Shown here: positions 59,201 to 64,000 of the stretch, in pieces
How positions within the stretch are numbered: position 1 is the stretch's first letter
Layout of the letters: every line of letters starts with the position of its first letter
Origin: Membranipora membranacea
Lineage: Eukaryota > Bryozoa > Gymnolaemata > Cheilostomatida > Membraniporidae
Length of the DNA stretch: 64,000 bases
Direction: 5' to 3'
Assembly (NCBI GenBank): GCA_914767715.1
Contig: OU612070.1
Coordinates: 17,720,025 to 17,784,024 of the forward strand
Notes under the pieces: model-generated
Database searches by the model: none
What the model was told of the DNA's origin: nothing
Seen by the model: the letters and a program-made list of their open reading frames with translations, nothing else
Position numbers and translations under genes: made by a program

Positions 59201-62200
59201 ATACCTGCAGGTTTCATTGGCCTCATATCCAGCGAAATATCAGAGACTTTATCATGAGAAACCGATTGACAAGACCTGATAAGATGGTTTGAAGTTTAGC
59301 TTCAACCAGAGATTTCCCATAACAAGTTAAGTTGACATGATCTCTCTGTAATTAACATTGGCGTCAAAGAAAATCTTGTTGAAACAGATTTTTTCTTGAT
59401 GAATCAAAATTTGTCGTACTTTTTCAACTCTATTATTTTTCAATTTCAATAATATGACTCCCTAGTCTGCTCAATAGCATGGTAGTGTGGGAATATTTTA
59501 TATTAGCGTTGTTTTGTTTGTGTAAATAATCAAAAGTTACACAATGAAGACCTATGTGGGATTTTTAGGGAAAAGTGGGAAAAGAAGAAATGAAAATCTA
59601 CACAACACTTGAGGTTGAGAAGCAACTGCATTGTTGTTCTGGTGCCAATGAGAGATTTGATCATCAGCATTGAGCGTGTCACATGCTCATCAATCCGTAT
59701 TAATGTCTGGTTATTTCTAGTGAAAACTTTTAGTTTTCATTTACAAACGGCTCTCACACTGAATCAGAATTATTGATGAAAAATGTATGATAGGCTATCA
59801 CGGTGATAATGGATATATACATTATAGCTCTGCAGTACAGAGTTATCAAGATAATTATCTCTATATCGCGTGACAGAAACATATTGGTCATCTGATGGCT
59901 TTTTGAATCTGAGAGCTCTAAATTATGCAACATGTTCCTTTATAATATCACTTTGGTGTATATAGAATATTTATCTACAAAGTAAATTAATTAGTAATAT
60001 GGTATAGATTGGTACTATAGAGAATATATAATGTCATGATTTACAAAGTGCTGCTCTTTTGACATGCAATGAGCCCTGATTACCAGCAATCTTGTCATTT
60101 CTCTTCAGCTTACGTTCCAATCATGAAATAGCAGCAGATCAACATAGTGGCGTGAATATGCATGCCTAGCATGTGATCATCACAAACATAGCCTCTATAT
60201 ACAAAACTGAATGATTTTGAAGGGGGGTGGTCGAGAAACAAAGCCTCCCATGCTATACTGGACATAAGGTAGCCTATTCAATTTATTAGGCGACATAGCA
60301 TCTAAATAGCCCTAATTTATTTCTACCTTTCATACCCCCTAAATTAGCAATATTCTAATCCAAGACAAATTACATGGAGAAAATTATCAATAATCTTGGT
60401 TATTTTGGACTATAATGTATGCATGCAAACACGACATGCCTCGACACAAAACAATCTAACTACTGTGCGACTGGTCTGACTAGAACCCTGGTTAGTCAGA
60501 TGGGGGCCCTATTTATCATGACACCGACTATTACCAGCTCTGTCTCATCTGTTATATCATTTACAATTCTATGAGAAAGAAACCACAAGTTTATCTTAGA
60601 TTCTACTGCTCGTTATGTACGATGCTGCCGTTATACGATAACAGCGCTGCTGGTGTCGGTAATCATGAGCTGGTCTAATCTTCCATGGTTGACAATTACC
60701 TAGGAATGTTGACAAGGGGGATTAAGTCCTTCTGATAATTGGATAACTTGTCAAATTTTCATATCAAGCCAAACAAAGCATGCTGTGTGAACATTCCAAA
60801 CTATTACCATTCCTTTATCAGTATCTCAGCGAAATATGATAATGAGATTTAAACAGATAATGCACTAACAGTAGATGTATCTTGTTGTCTCCTACCGTAC
60901 CTTGTTTTTGATGAGCTCATGATATATCGAGGCATTATCAAGTTCTCTTGCGCTCTACTCTAGGTGTATGGGGGTAAAAGCTGATGCCTAAAACACAACC
61001 TTCTACATAGCAGCACTCTCTGATTAGAACCTCAATTGAAAGTTTGCAAGTTTTACAGGAGAGACATCAGGTTATAAGACTTTGAGTTTTCTGTCTGTTA
61101 GTAGCGTGATTGTGGAAAATAAAAATATTTTTTAAAGATTTTTGTACACAGATATGATCAAGTGAGGTGGTCAACCGATCATAAAGTTTTATTATTTTGT
61201 GGTTGGTAGTGGTTCGGGTTTGTGCACTTGGGGCTCGTCACACTATTGTCACAAATTACAAATTGTTTGATTCTTACGGCACTATTTGTCATGGACAAAA
61301 TTTCATCTCAGAATGAAAAAAAAACAGGCCGTACAGGCTGCCGAATCATAACTATAACTCATCCAACACTGCTGATGTCAAGAATGTGACATTGTAGACA
61401 GCCTTCACCAGATTCACATGATCAAATAAAGAGGAGAGGAGATTTTTAACGTGACGTCATCAAGTGAGGGAGGTATATTATGTGACGGTTCCAGGCATAC
61501 TTGTCACAAAGATGCTGTGAGACGAACGCATGGTTTAAACATGTGCTAATTTCAGTTATTTCTAGTTGTCAATTTGTCTGCAGTCTGGTCGTAGTTTTGT
61601 TAAGTTTTAACGTGTGACAATTTTCACCCTGACAGTTTGCGGAATGTACAGGAGAAGCTGTATCGGCTAGCCTGAGTGGATTTAGTTGTTTGACACCTAC
61701 GCCGGATACCAACACTGGATTCTGTTTAACAATAATACCAGTATAGTACCTGTGTTATATATAATTACTTCAGACATGAAGACATGGATGAGACCTATTC
61801 AACTTGAATAATTTTGCTAATACCATTTAGATTCCAACTATAAGACAATAGATAATAACAGTGTACACAGAACGCCCAATTACCAACCTGGCTGCTACTT
61901 TTATCATGTCATCTTACTCAATATTTTTGAATCATTTATTGAGTCTTTGGGCAGAAAACATTATTTGGATGAATTATTACTCCTTGTTGGTTTTTAGCTA
62001 CGTGTCCCCAACATAGAATGACACCGAAGATAAACATCAACATTTTAAAACAGAGTGAAGATATATTTTTGCGGCAACCCTCACTCGAGATGGAAACCTC
62101 TTGTCACTATAAATTTTGGGACCAAATCGATGAGTAAAGTGCTATTTGACAGAGTCCTTCATCAATTACTCTAACAATCTTACATATGGGTAAGCTGTCA

Positions 62201-64000
62201 GGTTTAGATGGTGGAGAAGGTCATCGAGCTGTTAGCTCTACTGGGTATCTCTCAGAGATCAGCCTCCCGATGGACAGTTGTGATAATCAGTTTATTAAAT
62301 TAATGTACCATTTAGTAATTACTTCCATACGCAAAATGACAGGAAAGCGGAGAAAAAGAGACTTTCTAATGACTCCTAATGTAATTTAGAGGCTGACTTA
62401 TTTTGTAAACAGCTATTTAGGAGGGGATCAAGCGTTTGGAGTGTGATTGGGATTAAAAATCGGATGTTTTATAACTCCCTAATCATCTTAGGGTGCACTT
62501 AGTGGTTATTGGCAATCTAATAATACCTGAGTGAGAATGACGGAGATCACACAACATGTGGCTCTCGGCCCTCACAAGAAAAATTCATTGGCATCTTTTG
62601 GAAGCAATTCATGAGTTTTTTCTACATGTTAGCTTACAAGCTGCCGTTAACTGAAGCGGACACAGTGTTGTGACTTTAGGCACACGTTTCTGTTCGATGC
62701 CAACAATCCACATGACAGAAAATGTGAAGGTTTGGAAGCCTTGATGATAGCAACTATCAAATCATTTAAGATAACAGATAGCTTTTTAAATTAAAACTGA
62801 AATGTACTAAACAATAGCTAACAAATCAGAAATAAGATTTGTTGTGTTTCGATCAGCTTTTCATGTTTGTATCAGGATGACACGCATCTGCCTCATACAT
62901 AGGCACATTTCCGCAAAAAAAATCTGTGTCTAAATATCAATGAAAATTTCAATTATTATGTTCTTTTTGACACTTTTTGTCTCATAGACCAGCCAAGATT
63001 GTTATCGTGAATGTCAACCCCTATAGACCTATAGAAAGGAAGATTGAGTCTTTTTATTCAGAATGCTTCATATCAGTCAATTTCTTGATGGGTTATCATT
63101 AATGCAACTGGATCTGTGTTGCAAAGTTTTGTTTGTATTGTCACTGTTCTTTACTGAGAGGCAATTACTGCTATCTATACATGACAAAAGATTGACTGAG
63201 GGGGTATCATTTTTCGGCTTTTTGTGTGAATTAAGTTTGTTATACAAGACACACATGTGTATTACCTTGGTCTGTGTCAACACCAACCCTGGTGAATTAA
63301 TAAAAAATACTATACTTAGCAGGCGTTGTCAAAAACCTTAGCTTACAGATTTTTTAATTCATCATTGATACATTGGTATTGTTAGGATACCGTGCAATGT
63401 CTCACAGCTGATAGCAGGTAACCGGAAATTTGAATCTTTGGCTGATGGATCAATAGAAAGATGACGCCAACGGGCCCCCTAAATCTAGCCTGAGTGGCGC
63501 CAACAGACGCCATTAACCCAACGCTGTTACCTCACCGATCATATCAGTAAAAAAATAATTTGGCAGACCATAGCAGACCATAGCGGACCTGGGTTTTTAA
63601 TGTAATGTTGTGTAAGTCCAAGTAGAAATCTTGGAGGAAAGTTATTTATCAATTTGGAAATTTGGCGTCAAATTTGTCCCTGTTTCCCTGGGCTTTGACC
63701 ATTTTGTTTCCTCTGCTTACTGTGAGTAGTCAAATTTGATTTGAGGTGATCGCTTGCGTTTGGTGCGCAATAACCCAGTGGTAAGCCACTGCTCAGCAAG
63801 GCTGAGGCAGTTGAAATAGCCAACATTGGCATGTCATAGGAGAATTATAATTTCACTTGTTTTGAGTAAGCCACTGATGGGAAAAGACGGATAGATTGGC
63901 TATAATGAATTATGGTAATTAAAACATTAACAGTTTCTTATTGTCTGCACTTCAGATACAGTTGAGGAGTTCAATGCAGTCAAAATACCTCCTTCTCCTA
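53255..64000. other. Gene-poor AT-rich region
   Basis: Apart from the short ORF at 54699 I see no supported gene. ORFs at 53679, 53936, 57331 (-), 58246, 62186 and 63063 lack splice or family support; the one at 62186-62389 (MGKLSGLDGGEGHRAVSSTG) ends in a basic GKRRKRD tail but is otherwise unremarkable. A short direct repeat (CAGACCATAG) is near 63563. This may be intergenic or a large intron. Confidence 0.45.
54699..54854 (+). CDS. Short ORF, 51 aa
   Basis: An ATG-started frame encoding MSLLSPTDYKELTIDGKLQK, then RVKETVAQGGFSD, ending HQVFSLPAII before TAA. Hydrophilic and lysine-rich, with no repeats. It could be a small gene or an exon; only the open frame and natural-looking composition support it. 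Confidence 0.25.
   Translation: MSLLSPTDYKELTIDGKLQKRVKETVAQGGFSDKNTKINDLHQVFSLPAII

Noticed and set aside
63760-63830. Possible tRNA-like segment (AACCCAGTGGTAAG)
   Set aside because: No B box or T-arm follows, and no cloverleaf can be drawn.

Overview
This window is a stretch of an animal (metazoan) nuclear genome, or one from a close ciliated relative. The evidence is multi-exon genes with GT-AG introns of about 50 to 1350 bases, AT-rich non-coding DNA, foldback and MITE-like elements, a non-LTR retrotransposon fragment, minisatellites, and orthologues of animal proteins (SART1, BBOF1, RANBP3, a bubblegum-type acyl-CoA synthetase relative). BBOF1 implies motile cilia. I cannot name the phylum. 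Exon models were built by hand from splice signals, reading phase and family similarity; all joins of SART1, BBOF1, RANBP3 and the synthetase core keep frame.

Layout. 1-7059 (-): SART1, a spliceosomal tri-snRNP protein, 13 exons visible, 3' end cut by the window edge; a retrotransposon fragment sits in intron 2. 7060-9079: divergent intergenic spacer. 9080-15644 (+): BBOF1, a basal-body/axoneme coiled-coil protein, 11 exons, 576 aa. 17489-24974 (+): scattered exons of a putative secreted or membrane protein, flanking an oppositely oriented gene. 17992-24273 (-): bubblegum-type (ACSBG-like) acyl-CoA synthetase relative with a long N-terminal extension; its ATP-binding motifs have decayed, so it is probably a pseudoenzyme. 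25996-28899 (+): novel 246-aa single-pass membrane protein, possibly a paralogue of the 17489 gene. 29-36 kb: tRNA-derived SINE, MITEs and a triplicated hairpin-plus-minisatellite repeat. 36-45 kb: minisatellite and a tandem array of 1.0-1.3 kb units that carry exon-like segments on the minus strand. 45746-48920 (-): RANBP3, 402 aa, 5 exons. 49-64 kb: gene-poor, with one orphan exon-like ORF and one short ORF.

The genes do not form a pathway. SART1 (splicing) and RANBP3 (Ran-dependent nuclear export) are nuclear housekeeping genes, BBOF1 is ciliary, and the synthetase-like and membrane proteins look lineage-specific. The most interesting parts are the decayed synthetase apparently lying between exons of a membrane-protein gene, the tandem exon-like array, and the retrotransposon insertion whose target-site duplication copied a splice donor.
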